From Leptospira koniambonensis (GTDB lineage: Bacteria; Spirochaetota; Leptospiria; Leptospirales; Leptospiraceae), in contig NZ_RQFY01000001.1 in NCBI RefSeq assembly GCF_004769555.1, positions 1 through 64,000 of the forward strand: DNA of 64,000 nucleotides, in the 5' to 3' direction. Numbering within the stretch: the first letter of the stretch is position 1; each line of letters begins with the position of its first letter. The position numbers and the translations under genes were made by a program. Under the pieces are notes generated by a model. That model did not search any database, was not told the origin of the DNA, and was given only the letters and a program-made list of their open reading frames with translations. Positions 26,894-35,663 of this stretch are shown here, one piece after another.

Positions 26894-28431
26894 GTAGGAA
26901 GAATTAAGTTCAGCATTTTTTCTGTAGCTAATACTGCAGCTACTGTTTGGTCGCAGTGAATTCCCATGGTTTTGAAATTTTCTTCTTCATGATTTTCCTG
27001 TGCTTTATTCCAGGTGATCATTGTTTCCACGAGTGCATCCGTTTTTCCACCAGGAGGGATCCGAACCTCGTAGTCGACTAGTCTTGGAATAGAAAGACCT
27101 GCTTTAGAAGCGATACTAGTCAGAGCAGACATGAATGCGTCATAACCTCCGTCACCTTCCCCTTCCTCAGAATATTTTTTACCTTGGTATTCTAATTCTA
27201 AACTTGCTTTTGGACGAATTCCAATTCCTGAGTTGATCTTACATCCCAGTATCTTGATTGCTTGTACACTCGAATTTCCGGAAACATCTGCGATGATAAA
27301 TGGAAGATCTTCCGGTGTGATTGTTTTGTTTTGATCACCTAGCTCTATTACTTTTTCCAAAACCTTTTTTTCTATTTCAGGAGAAAGTACAAGGCCAAGT
27401 TGTTTTAGATTTTCGGAGATGCTTGCTTTTCCTGCAAGTTTGCCAAGTGCGTAACTTCTTTTTCGACCAAAACGTTCAGGCAGAATTGGATTCGCGTATA
27501 AATTCCCTTTTTTGTCTCCATCAGCGTGAACTCCTGCAGTTTGGGTGAATACATCTTCTCCCACGACTGGGCGGTTTGCAGAGATCCTTTTTCCGCTGAA
27601 AACTTCCACAAGTCGGCTTGCTTCAGAGATAGATTTTTCGTCCACATCCGTGCATACGCCCACTTTATCGTGAAGTGCTGTGATTACTGCTTCGAGTGGA
27701 GAATTTCCTGCTCTTTCTCCCAATCCATTTACGCTAACGTGTAAACCTTTTGCTCCCGCTTTGACTGCAAATAAACAGTTTGCTACGGAAAGATCGTAAT
27801 CGTTATGTCCATGGAATTCAAAATGTAGTTCAGGATGTTTTTGGGTAAGAAGTGAAATGCCTGAAAATGTTTCGTCAGGAGAAAGGACTCCCAATGTATC
27901 CGGGAGGAAAATTTTGCCTAATGGTTCTTTAGAAAGATGAGAAACAAAATCCAAAACATATTCTTTGCTGTTTAAATATCCATTGGACCAATCTTCCAAA
28001 TAAATATTCACTTCCAGTCCATTTTTCTTGGCGTATTGAATGGTTTCGGATACTTCTTCAAAATGTTCTTTTGGAGTTTTTTTGAGCTGTCCTTCTAAAT
28101 GTTTGAGAGAACCTTTAGTGAGTAGATTTAAGGTTTTAGCTCCGGAAGCAAGGATCCAATCCACACTTTTGTGAGAATCTACGAATCCTAAAATTTCGAT
28201 CCGTTTTTCTAAACCTTCGGAAGCTGCCCAGGACATGATCCCACGGACACTTTCCAATTCTCCCTGAGAGACTCTGGCGGATGCGATCTCTACTCTATCT
28301 ACTTTCAGATTTTGTAATAGAAATTTTGCGATATTTAGTTTTTCGGAAGCTGAGAAACTTACACCTCTGGTTTGCTCTCCATCTCTGAGAGTTACATCCA
28401 GGATTTGGACTTTTGGTATTGTGTTTCCCAT
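26881..28431 (-). CDS. cimA: (R)-citramalate synthase
   Basis: A 516-residue enzyme that condenses pyruvate with acetyl-CoA, the first step of the threonine-independent isoleucine route used by Leptospira. The TIM barrel starts with VTLRDGEQTRG (catalytic Arg and Asp). It has EFHGHNDYDLSVAN with the metal-binding His pair and NGLGERAGN before a linker. The C-terminal regulatory domain (about 390-516), which binds isoleucine in the characterised enzyme, includes GDGGYDAFM and RIPPGGKTDALVET. Overall it resembles the Leptospira citramalate synthase more than LeuA. It follows the Smr gene with no gap and overlaps pth. Confidence 0.93.
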   Translation of the reverse strand: MGNTIPKVQILDVTLRDGEQTRGVSFSASEKLNIAKFLLQNLKVDRVEIASARVSQGELESVRGIMSWAASEGLEKRIEILGFVDSHKSVDWILASGAKTLNLLTKGSLKHLEGQLKKTPKEHFEEVSETIQYAKKNGLEVNIYLEDWSNGYLNSKEYVLDFVSHLSKEPLGKIFLPDTLGVLSPDETFSGISLLTQKHPELHFEFHGHNDYDLSVANCLFAVKAGAKGLHVSVNGLGERAGNSPLEAVITALHDKVGVCTDVDEKSISEASRLVEVFSGKRISANRPVVGEDVFTQTAGVHADGDKKGNLYANPILPERFGRKRSYALGKLAGKASISENLKQLGLVLSPEIEKKVLEKVIELGDQNKTITPEDLPFIIADVSGNSSVQAIKILGCKINSGIGIRPKASLELEYQGKKYSEEGEGDGGYDAFMSALTSIASKAGLSIPRLVDYEVRIPPGGKTDALVETMITWNKAQENHEEENFKTMGIHCDQTVAAVLATEKMLNLILPTWQT

Positions 28432-28749
28432 TTATTTTAAATACTTTTTTAGATCTTCCGAAGATGGGCCCATGATCTCCACAAGTGTGGAACCTGGGTT
28501 ATTTGCCAGGTGAAGTCCCCCATCTTCTAAAATTTTTAGAAAGGAATGTGCTTTGATATAGTCGTCAGTCATTTTTTTCAAAATTCCCTCGCCTATACCG
28601 TGTACAACTTCTACCAGGGTTTCCCCTTTCATGAATGCGGCTTGGATTTCCCGGTCCAAGAGCCGATATGCCTCTTCATATCTCATTTTACGGATATAAA
28701 TTGACTTGGGGCCTTTTCGGTTCCCGTCCGAATGTTTCCCTCTCGCCAT
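28432..28749 (-). CDS. Small Smr-domain protein
   Basis: A 105-residue protein that is essentially one Smr domain, as found at the C-terminus of MutS2. The core motif VEVVHGIGEGIL (about 46-57) carries the H-G-x-G of the nuclease-like domain, preceded by EEAYRLLDREIQ and followed by NNPGSTLVEIMG. Free-standing Smr proteins act on RNA or branched DNA. The start at 28749 is divergent from the App1 gene. It is immediately followed by cimA with no intergenic base, so it probably heads the cimA-pth-xerC-hslVU operon. Confidence 0.88.
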   Translation of the reverse strand: MARGKHSDGNRKGPKSIYIRKMRYEEAYRLLDREIQAAFMKGETLVEVVHGIGEGILKKMTDDYIKAHSFLKILEDGGLHLANNPGSTLVEIMGPSSEDLKKYLK

Positions 28750-28874
28750 TCTAAGACCATCCTAGGCGGACCTTTTCTCTCGAAAACAAAGAAATTGGAT
28801 TTTTGCTTTCCCTTTAGAAGCCCCATGTTAGAGTTTTCCTTTCCCAAAATGTTTAAAAGGAATCCTACAAGCTT

Positions 28875-30416
28875 GTGACGGAAGAAACAGAACGCAAAAT
28901 TTCCAAGAATACGGAAAAACGTAGGGCCGCAATTTGCGGAGGAACTCTCGGAAGAGAAAACCGTTATTATATCCGAGGCCAAGTAGTAGATATCTCCGTC
29001 AGCGAAGAAATGACGGATCCTAAAAAATGGGACCTTCTTACAGGACTCTTCCAAGGACAAGAAAAAGAGATCACTCCGTTTTTAGACTACGGACTTGAGT
29101 CAGTTCGTAAACCTATCCTTGTAGCGGAAATTGTGGACCAGTCCGGAAAAGTGTTACATCGTTCTCCTGAGATCAGAGGTGACGAAAGCGGATTTTTCTT
29201 TCATGAGTTTACCTTTCCTTTAGCTCCAGGAAATTATACATTTCATATTCATTTCTTAAAACCTGATTCTTACAGACAGTTTGGAAAGGACCTTGCATAC
29301 TTAAACACTCCTGGCAAACATGAGTTAGTCTCCCAGAGTTTGATCGGAATGGGTGCATTACGTATTTTATCTGAAGAATATACCGGGATCGTAACTACTT
29401 CTGATATTGACCAGACTTACCTTGCTACAGATATCCATTCCAATAAGGGAAAAATTTCCACATTATTCGAAACACCTGAGCAGAAATTACCTTTGCCTGG
29501 GATGCCTACTTTATTCAAAGAATTGAGAGAGGCTACGACTGATTCTCCACTTTGTTTTATTTCTGCGAGTCCTCATTTTTTTAGAAGGACCCTGCTTTCT
29601 ACATTTAGAACCCAAGGTGTTAAAACAGAATCTCTTCATTTAAAGTATTTAGAAGGTACTTTGAAAGGAATGGTGGATAAGTTTTGGGATACTCTTTCTC
29701 ATCCAACTCGATTTTTGACAGAAGGTCTTTGGGGAGCAGTAGAAAGAGTTCGTAAATTTGCTGGATCTTCTTTCCAAAGTTTATTTGATCAATTGGCGTA
29801 TAAACTTACGATCCTTTTGAGAGATAGGATCTATCTTCCTACAAACTCTAGGGAAATTTTGCTCGGAGATAATACTGAAAGTGATTATCTGATCTTTACT
29901 TTGTATCAGTTCATTCTGACTGGAGCATTACAAGGCAAAGAATTAGAAGATTATCTATACAAGCTTAACTTTTTAGGAAGAGATGCAATTACGCGAGATA
30001 ATGCAAAATTGATCCGAGAACTTGCAGAAGAAAATCGTAGGATCCACGGTGATATCAATCCAGTTCAGTTAGTTCTTATTAATAAAACCGAATTAGGTCC
30101 TCCTTCCGATGAAATGAAATGGAATGTAAGAAGTGCGCTTCCTACAGGTTTAGATCCATGGAAGACAGAAGGAATTGTACCTTATATTCCTACAGATGGT
30201 GCTTTAGGTTTCGCTCTTGTGATGGTAGAAAGAGAAATTTTAGATCTTTCTTCTGTTTTGAAAATTTCAGGTGATATGGCCGGGCAATGGTTCGAAGGAA
30301 AAGTGATTGAACCGAATGTTTTACTGGAACTGGCTAAAAAATTAGAACTTCCTGTAGAAACAGAATCTATTCATAAAAAGTTTGTAAAAACTTTAAAAGA
30401 AGTATTGGAAGCCTAG
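28875..30416 (+). CDS. App1-family (DUF2183) phosphatidate phosphatase-like protein
   Basis: A 513-residue protein with a GTG start; an AAAAGGA site lies 13 nt upstream, rather far. Residues about 165-330 form the App1/DUF2183 HAD-like domain. The nucleophile motif is SDIDQTYLATD (D177, D179), the second motif is CFISASPHFFR, and a conserved LKYLEGTLKGM segment follows. Yeast App1 dephosphorylates phosphatidic acid. The N-terminal half is a beta-rich domain with EFTFPLAPGNYTF. No signal peptide is seen. The stop overlaps the convergent dedA gene by 4 nt. Confidence 0.82.
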   Translation: MTEETERKISKNTEKRRAAICGGTLGRENRYYIRGQVVDISVSEEMTDPKKWDLLTGLFQGQEKEITPFLDYGLESVRKPILVAEIVDQSGKVLHRSPEIRGDESGFFFHEFTFPLAPGNYTFHIHFLKPDSYRQFGKDLAYLNTPGKHELVSQSLIGMGALRILSEEYTGIVTTSDIDQTYLATDIHSNKGKISTLFETPEQKLPLPGMPTLFKELREATTDSPLCFISASPHFFRRTLLSTFRTQGVKTESLHLKYLEGTLKGMVDKFWDTLSHPTRFLTEGLWGAVERVRKFAGSSFQSLFDQLAYKLTILLRDRIYLPTNSREILLGDNTESDYLIFTLYQFILTGALQGKELEDYLYKLNFLGRDAITRDNAKLIRELAEENRRIHGDINPVQLVLINKTELGPPSDEMKWNVRSALPTGLDPWKTEGIVPYIPTDGALGFALVMVEREILDLSSVLKISGDMAGQWFEGKVIEPNVLLELAKKLELPVETESIHKKFVKTLKEVLEA

Positions 30417-31057
30417 GCCTCCTTTCTTTTTTCTAAAAACTTTTTATAAATTATAAATCCAAGAACTGCGGTCACGAAGAAGCCTGTAAAAATTTTATTA
30501 TACAGAGCTAAAAATTCTAAAACCTTCTCCCAATGAGATCCTAGATAAAATCCTCCGTAGATCAATATCCCGCACCAGATAGTAACTGCTAATGTGAATG
30601 CGGAGAAAAACAAGATCGGTTTCATCTCCACCATTCCCGCAACAATAGAAACAAAAAATCGTATCCCTGCGGAGAATCTGGAAAAGATCACTACTACTAT
30701 TCCGTTTCTGGAAAACCAATCCAAGGTCTTTTGTATGGATTCTTCGTTATAAAGTTCTGATTTGAATGGGAAGTTTTTAGTTTTCAGCCAATCCAGCAAC
30801 TTATGACCGAATGCATACATCACCCAGGCGCCTGCAAGATTTCCAACTAAGGTACTAGAGACTAGCTCCCAAAAACTTAAAGCGCCTCTTGCGAGCAAAA
30901 ATCCTCCGAATGCAGTGACAGTATCACCTGGCCAAGGAGGGAAAACGTTTTCAGTAAAATTGGAAAATGCGAAAAAAAACCAGACCAGGGCGCTGGGCAG
31001 ACCGGATACCCAATCCAATAGAGTTTGGATATAAAAATCGAATCCGGCGAATTGCAT
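30413..31057 (-). CDS. DedA-family membrane protein
   Basis: A 214-residue inner membrane protein of the DedA/VTT superfamily, linked to lipid-carrier recycling and membrane homeostasis. Family marks are the NFTENVFPPWPGDT re-entrant segment (about 33-46), GALSFWELV, and FSRFSAGIRFFVSIVAG with two arginines in the second re-entrant loop. A basic tail (KKFLEKRKEA) ends the protein. It is a single-gene unit converging on the App1 gene. Confidence 0.92.
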   Translation of the reverse strand: MQFAGFDFYIQTLLDWVSGLPSALVWFFFAFSNFTENVFPPWPGDTVTAFGGFLLARGALSFWELVSSTLVGNLAGAWVMYAFGHKLLDWLKTKNFPFKSELYNEESIQKTLDWFSRNGIVVVIFSRFSAGIRFFVSIVAGMVEMKPILFFSAFTLAVTIWCGILIYGGFYLGSHWEKVLEFLALYNKIFTGFFVTAVLGFIIYKKFLEKRKEA

Positions 31058-31104
31058 CTAGAAAAGGATTGTCAAGGGGGAAGCGGTAGATTCAACTAAA
31101 TTTC

Positions 31105-31623
31105 GTGGAAGGCCGTAGTTTCTCGCAAGTCCTCGGTTCGGTTTTAGTATTTTTACTGATCGGGAATTTTTCTCTTTTTGCTCAGGATACCAAATTGCCC
31201 GATTTGATGAGTCCTGATCCTGTAAAAACTAAAAAGGTCAAGGACAGACCTAAAATTTTCAGGCATAACCAGCTCACTATAGTGGAAAAGCCATATAAGG
31301 CACCTTCTTCCATTCCAAGTAATTTTGTTCCGGATGATTCAGAGGTATTATTTTTTACCGAATTAAAAGCGGATCGCCTTCTGGATAATAAAGAAGCGGT
31401 CGTAGTTTTTAAAACTTCTCTTCCAAAAACTACAATGGAGAGATATTACGAATATCTGATCTCCAGTTTTGGTCATAAAATTTTACAAAGCCAAAAATCT
31501 GAGCAGAAAAGTTTGTATTTAGTGGATGTTCTTAGGCATAAGATACTCGCGATCACCATCCATCCCGAAGAAAAAGGAAGTATTGTAAAATTATTCCAGA
31601 AAACCACGAACGGAGGATTTTGA
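31105..31623 (+). CDS. Exported hypothetical protein
   Basis: A 172-residue protein starting with GTG at 31105; no clear ribosome binding site, so the start is uncertain. A signal peptide ends near SLFAQ (residue 26). The mature part has VFKTSLPKTTMERYYEYLISSFGHKIL, a pattern seen in periplasmic proteins of unknown function. Its stop overlaps the AI-2E family gene by 4 nt, so they are coupled. Confidence 0.7.
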   Translation: MEGRSFSQVLGSVLVFLLIGNFSLFAQDTKLPDLMSPDPVKTKKVKDRPKIFRHNQLTIVEKPYKAPSSIPSNFVPDDSEVLFFTELKADRLLDNKEAVVVFKTSLPKTTMERYYEYLISSFGHKILQSQKSEQKSLYLVDVLRHKILAITIHPEEKGSIVKLFQKTTNGGF

Positions 31624-32735
31624 TGTCCCCTAAAGAAGGACAAGAAACCAACCGAAAACTTTTTAACCTGATCCTAGGTGTATTCTGCATCGGGACAGGA
31701 TTTCTACTCTTTGTAGTTTTAAGGCCTTATTTTTATTCTGCACTTGTCGCTTTGATCTTATACTTAGCCACTCGCAAACAATATAAACAATTAAGAAGAT
31801 TGGTAGGTCCTAAGTTCGAGCCTCTGGCTCCTTGGATCATGATCGGTTCTGTTTGTATGATCGTAATTTTGCCTTCTTATTTTATGATCCGCACTTTGAT
31901 CGAAGAATCTCTATCTATTCTATTTAAGATAAGGATCTCTCTTTCTGAAGACAAGATCATAGATACGATCATGAGTTTGAATATACTCACTGACCTTTTT
32001 ACAGATAACCCATTTTTCTGGGTGAAACTTCCTGAAATTTATGGAGATTTCGCTAAGAACTATATAGATATTCTGAACTTGGATAGCTTATACGCTGTTT
32101 TAAGTAATGCTTCCTCTTTTATTTTGGGTTCCATTGATCTTCCTGCTGGGATTATCATGAATCTATTCTTCTCACTTTTACTTTTGTTTTTCTTCTACCA
32201 AGATGGAAGAAAGATGGAAAGATTCATTTTGGACAATTTACCATTTTCTACTGAGGTAGAAGAGCAAGTGGGAAGAAAAATCGCTTCTGCTGTACAAACT
32301 GTATTTAAAGGAAATCTAATTGTTTCCATTATGCAGGGAGCTGGAGTTTATATTCTTCTTTTATTTGCAAAAATTTCCAACCCCTTCTTATACGCGAGCC
32401 TTGCTGCATTTTTCTCTTTGATCCCCGTGATTGGAACCTCGGTGGTTTGGTTGCCGATCGGTCTTTATTTGATGTTCATTGAGAATAATATTATTGGTGC
32501 GAGCTTATTCATGGTAATGGGCCTCACCTTATATATTGTTTTAGAGAATGTTGTAAAACCTAAGATGCTGGATAAAAAGCTTAGGATACATCCTTTGCTG
32601 ATATTTTTGTCATTGATCGGTGGTATCCAAGAGTTCGGCATCATGGGACTGGTGCTCGGGCCAGTTGCAGTCACAATGGTTGTGATCCTTTGGGACTTCT
32701 GGAAATTATACAGAAAAGATTTTTTTGCCAGCTAA
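31620..32735 (+). CDS. AI-2E family (PF01594) membrane permease
   Basis: A 371-residue polytopic protein with about eight spans in the usual split: two N-terminal, a long amphipathic region (about 90-170), then five or six C-terminal. Landmarks are FFFYQDGRKMERFI after the central span, NLIVSIMQGAGVYILL, and FFSLIPVIGTSVVWLPIGLYL. The IGGIQEFGIMGLVLGPV segment is near the C-terminus. Substrates of this family vary; autoinducer-2 export and sodium/proton antiport have both been reported for members. It overlaps the upstream exported protein and precedes xseA by 6 nt. Confidence 0.9.
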   Translation: MMSPKEGQETNRKLFNLILGVFCIGTGFLLFVVLRPYFYSALVALILYLATRKQYKQLRRLVGPKFEPLAPWIMIGSVCMIVILPSYFMIRTLIEESLSILFKIRISLSEDKIIDTIMSLNILTDLFTDNPFFWVKLPEIYGDFAKNYIDILNLDSLYAVLSNASSFILGSIDLPAGIIMNLFFSLLLLFFFYQDGRKMERFILDNLPFSTEVEEQVGRKIASAVQTVFKGNLIVSIMQGAGVYILLLFAKISNPFLYASLAAFFSLIPVIGTSVVWLPIGLYLMFIENNIIGASLFMVMGLTLYIVLENVVKPKMLDKKLRIHPLLIFLSLIGGIQEFGIMGLVLGPVAVTMVVILWDFWKLYRKDFFAS

Positions 32736-32741
32736 GTTCGG

Positions 32742-34019
32742 ATGGAAGAAACAAAAACATATTCCGTTTCGGAAATCAATTCTATCGTTAAACAACTTCT
32801 GACAGGTCCTGACATTCTTAGAAATATCTGGATCCAGGGAGAGATCTCTAATTATTCCAAATCCCACCAAGGCCATATTTATTTTAACTTAAAAGATCCC
32901 AAATCTCTTATCGCATGTACTTTTTTCTCTTATAGTAATGGAAGATATAAAGGAAAACCTTTAGAAAACGGAATGGAGATTAAAGCATTTGGTGCAATCT
33001 CCGTATACGAACCAAGAGGACAATATAATTTAAATATTTCTAAAATAGAGGAACTGGGCCAGGGGGACCTTCTACTCCAGATAGAAGAATTAAAAAGAAA
33101 ACTTGCTGCCCAAGGGTTGTTTGATCCGGAAAGAAAAAGGAAACTTCCTGCATTCCCATGGAGAATTGGTGTTGCTACTTCACCCACCGGGGCAGCCATC
33201 GAAGATATTATCCGTATTTCTAAACAAAGATTTCCTAATATAGATATTTTAATCTCCCCTTGTCTTGTGCAAGGAGATGGAGCTCCAGATTCTATTATTT
33301 CTGCGATTAAAGAGTTAAATGATCCTAAGTGGGATGTAGATTTGATTATCGTCGGCAGAGGTGGCGGAAGCACAGAAGATCTAATGGCTTTTAACGACGA
33401 AAAAGTGGTTCTCGCATTTGCCGGGAGTCGTGTTCCTATTATTTCTGCGGTTGGTCACCAGATTGATTCTGTTCTTTCTGATTTAGCAGCAGACCATTTT
33501 GCTCCAACTCCTACGGCCGCAGCAGAAATGGCTGTACCTGAAATGGAACTTATAGAATCAGGACTTGCAGAATTTGAAATCCGACTTAAGACAGCTTTAA
33601 AAAATCAAGCAAACAATTTGAAAGAAAAGTTTAGGATACTCACAAATAAAAAAGCATTCTTAGATCCTAGATCCATGTTGAATGATAGGATCTTACAATT
33701 AGATGAGATCAATTCCAGGATACATTTATTGGGCAAAAATTATCTAATGAGCGCCCAGAGCAAATTTAACCCTGTATCAACTGGACTTTTAACTTCTTTC
33801 AAATCCCAGTTGGAAAGGAAGAAGAAGGAGTTCCAACTTCTATCTGGAAAGTTAGAAGGTTTTTCCCCTTTAGGAACCTTAAAAAGAGGATATTCTGTGG
33901 TTCGTAAGAAAGGAAAAAAAGTCGTTACATCTCCGGCACAATTGGAGAAAGAGGAAGAACTAGAAGTCATATTGGCGGAAGGTAGGATTCGGGTTTCTTA
34001 CCAAGGTGAAATACAATGA
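32742..34019 (+). CDS. xseA: Exodeoxyribonuclease VII large subunit
   Basis: A 425-residue nuclease subunit. An N-terminal OB-fold has [23 protein letters not shown] (shown in part, residues 30-52). The catalytic core contains [15 protein letters not shown], then [17 protein letters not shown] and [20 protein letters not shown], typical for XseA. A long helical region and a short C-terminal domain with [13 protein letters not shown] follow. It digests single-stranded DNA together with XseB, whose gene overlaps by 4 nt. Confidence 0.96.
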   Translation: MEETKTYSVSEINSIVKQLLTGPDILRNIWIQGEISNYSKSHQGHIYFNLKDPKSLIACTFFSYSNGRYKGKPLENGMEIKAFGAISVYEPRGQYNLNISKIEELGQGDLLLQIEELKRKLAAQGLFDPERKRKLPAFPWRIGVATSPTGAAIEDIIRISKQRFPNIDILISPCLVQGDGAPDSIISAIKELNDPKWDVDLIIVGRGGGSTEDLMAFNDEKVVLAFAGSRVPIISAVGHQIDSVLSDLAADHFAPTPTAAAEMAVPEMELIESGLAEFEIRLKTALKNQANNLKEKFRILTNKKAFLDPRSMLNDRILQLDEINSRIHLLGKNYLMSAQSKFNPVSTGLLTSFKSQLERKKKEFQLLSGKLEGFSPLGTLKRGYSVVRKKGKKVVTSPAQLEKEEELEVILAEGRIRVSYQGEIQ

Positions 34020-34303
34020 GCAAAAAAACAGAAATCAGTTTTGAACAGGCCTTAACCGAATTAGAGCAAATCGCTGAAAATTTGGAAAGGGGGCAATTAA
34101 CCCTAGAAGAATCCATCAAATCTTATGAAAGAGGAATGGAGCTTAGAACTCTTTGCCAATCTATCTTAGCAGAAGCAGAAGGAAAAATAGAATATCTTTC
34201 CAAATCAGGAAGTAGTGAAACCCAAAAGAAAACAGCAAGCCCTAAGTCTGAAACTTCTACCAGAGCTGCTACTCCTCCTGCAGATGATGATGAGTTATTT
34301 TAG
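34016..34303 (+). CDS. xseB: Exodeoxyribonuclease VII small subunit
   Basis: A 95-residue protein. The first 65 residues are the XseB helical hairpin, with [20 protein letters not shown] and [14 protein letters not shown]. The remaining 30 residues form a Ser/Thr/Pro/Ala-rich disordered tail ending in acidic residues, longer than in E. coli XseB (about 80 residues). A strong terminator follows. Confidence 0.94.
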   Translation: MSKKTEISFEQALTELEQIAENLERGQLTLEESIKSYERGMELRTLCQSILAEAEGKIEYLSKSGSSETQKKTASPKSETSTRAATPPADDDELF

Positions 34304-34326
34304 ATAAAATTAATTTATTAGTTTGT

Positions 34327-34356
34327 AAAAAAGGCACCGGTTTCGGTGCCTTTTTT
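34327..34356 (+). terminator. Rho-independent terminator after xseB
   Basis: GGCACCG (34333-34339), loop GTTT, CGGTGCC (34344-34350) and T6. An A6 run before the stem lets it also terminate the convergent gene 34364-34981. Confidence 0.92.
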
Positions 34357-34363
34357 ATTGGGA

Positions 34364-34981
34364 TTATAATTCTGCTTCTTTTGTTAAGGTATTGTAGATA
34401 TATCCGTTAGAAGAGATCATAATTGGCATAAAAGTTATACTGATCACAAACATTATTAAATATACTAGATATTGACTGATTAGACCAGCTATATAGCTAA
34501 GAATAAAGGCAGCTATCACTATACTAAGTACTAACGCAAGCGAGCCTAAGAATATAGTCCATTTTTTGCCATAGGTGATTTCATTGCTTTTTTTAATTGC
34601 TTGGATTGGATCGTAACCCTTATCAAATAATAGGGAAGTAGCCTGTCCCCACGCAACAGCGATTACGTATGACGGGATAATGAAAAATAGTAAACCCGCA
34701 TAAAATCCCATTATCAAAAAGCCGATCGTTAGAAAATATTCACCTATATACTTTCTATTTTCTTTATTAAAAATATCAGTAGGTGAAAAAGACTCTCCTC
34801 TTCCAATTTTGATTGGAATTAAGATAAATAACCCGATAGATGTTCCTACATTTAGATAAGGGATCCATGCTGTTATGAACCAAAGAATGAAAGCAATAAG
34901 CAGGGATAAAAAATTTCTTAATCCTAATTCTACACTATTCTTAATGATACCTACTATGCTAAGTGGTTCGCTTGTTGACAT
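34364..34981 (-). CDS. Polytopic membrane protein of unknown function
   Basis: A 205-residue protein with about five or six hydrophobic spans. A soluble loop contains GRGESFSPTDIFNKENRKYIGEY, and later GYDPIQAIKKSNEITYGKKW precedes two long helices. This layout, with the A-x-K-S/W...T-x-GKKW type segment between spans, recalls small integral membrane families related to the GlpQ membrane domain/DUF975. I cannot assign a function. It stands alone, convergent with xseB. Confidence 0.75.
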   Translation of the reverse strand: MSTSEPLSIVGIIKNSVELGLRNFLSLLIAFILWFITAWIPYLNVGTSIGLFILIPIKIGRGESFSPTDIFNKENRKYIGEYFLTIGFLIMGFYAGLLFFIIPSYVIAVAWGQATSLLFDKGYDPIQAIKKSNEITYGKKWTIFLGSLALVLSIVIAAFILSYIAGLISQYLVYLIMFVISITFMPIMISSNGYIYNTLTKEAEL

Positions 34982-35068
34982 CCGTTTTGCTCCTTACTGG
35001 ATTCTGAGAACGGAAAGATAAGCTTAAAAAAGCGGTTGTCAATTATTTATTGGAAGTCCTTTGCGGGA

Positions 35069-35545
35069 TCACTGAACGGATAGAGTAATCGTTCCGGCAT
35101 CTGTGACTGGAATGACCAAACAACGGGTGGAACCGTTTGTAGTGCTTACTCCAGAATAGGATTCAGTCCCAATATTTTCACTTCTAAATTCTACCTGACT
35201 GAAATCTGTTGGGATTAGTGCTGAGTTTTCTGTTCCGATCCACAAGTCGGCTTCCCCACTTGTAAAAGTAACATTGAAGGTATTTGTTCCACCATTTCCG
35301 GTGAAGGAATAGAAATAATAATAATAGCTAATTCCTGAAAATGTATTAGATCCGCCGGTAACTATAGTAGGAACAGCTGAGTCTGCGCATCCTGCAGACG
35401 GCATTGGGGTGAAGCTTGCTCCGTATGCTGAGTAAAGTAAGCTTGCGGCAGTATCATCCGTAGAATCTGTGTCTCCGTTGGAACAAGCTACAGTAAGTAA
35501 GAGGAATAAGGATACTAGAGTCTTAGGGTTCAATAGAAGCCTCAT
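35069..35545 (-). CDS. Putative lipoprotein
   Basis: A 158-residue exported protein. The signal sequence ends LLLTVAC (residues 15-21), a spirochaete-type lipobox with Cys21 as the acylated residue. The mature part is short, Ser/Thr/Gly-rich and beta-predicted, with SYYYYFYSFTGNGGTNTFNVTF, resembling pre-peptidase C-terminal (PPC)-like or immunoglobulin-like beta sandwiches. Function unknown. It is a monocistronic unit upstream of the M19 cassette. Confidence 0.78.
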   Translation of the reverse strand: MRLLLNPKTLVSLFLLLTVACSNGDTDSTDDTAASLLYSAYGASFTPMPSAGCADSAVPTIVTGGSNTFSGISYYYYFYSFTGNGGTNTFNVTFTSGEADLWIGTENSALIPTDFSQVEFRSENIGTESYSGVSTTNGSTRCLVIPVTDAGTITLSVQ

Positions 35546-35628
35546 GGAAAATAAGCTCTTTTTATCTTAGAACCTATTCTTCACTTTTAGTTCCAAAGAC
35601 CAAATATTTTATTTTGGATAGCAGATAC

Positions 35629-35653
35629 AAAAAGGCCCGCTTGCTTGCGGGCC
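35629..35653 (-). terminator. Rho-independent terminator of M19 cassette 1
   Basis: On the minus strand GGCCCGC, a 6-nt loop (AAGCAA), GCGGGCC and TTTTTGT. It lies 10 nt after the stop of the metallohydrolase gene at 35664. Confidence 0.9.
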
Positions 35654-35663
35654 TTGGTTTAAG

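Noticed and set aside
28683..29060. 125-codon minus-strand open frame crossing the Smr/App1 divergent region
   Set aside because: Overlaps both genes in the wrong frame and shows no protein-like pattern.
32930..33373. 147-codon minus-strand open frame
   Set aside because: Antisense to xseA catalytic core; no independent support.
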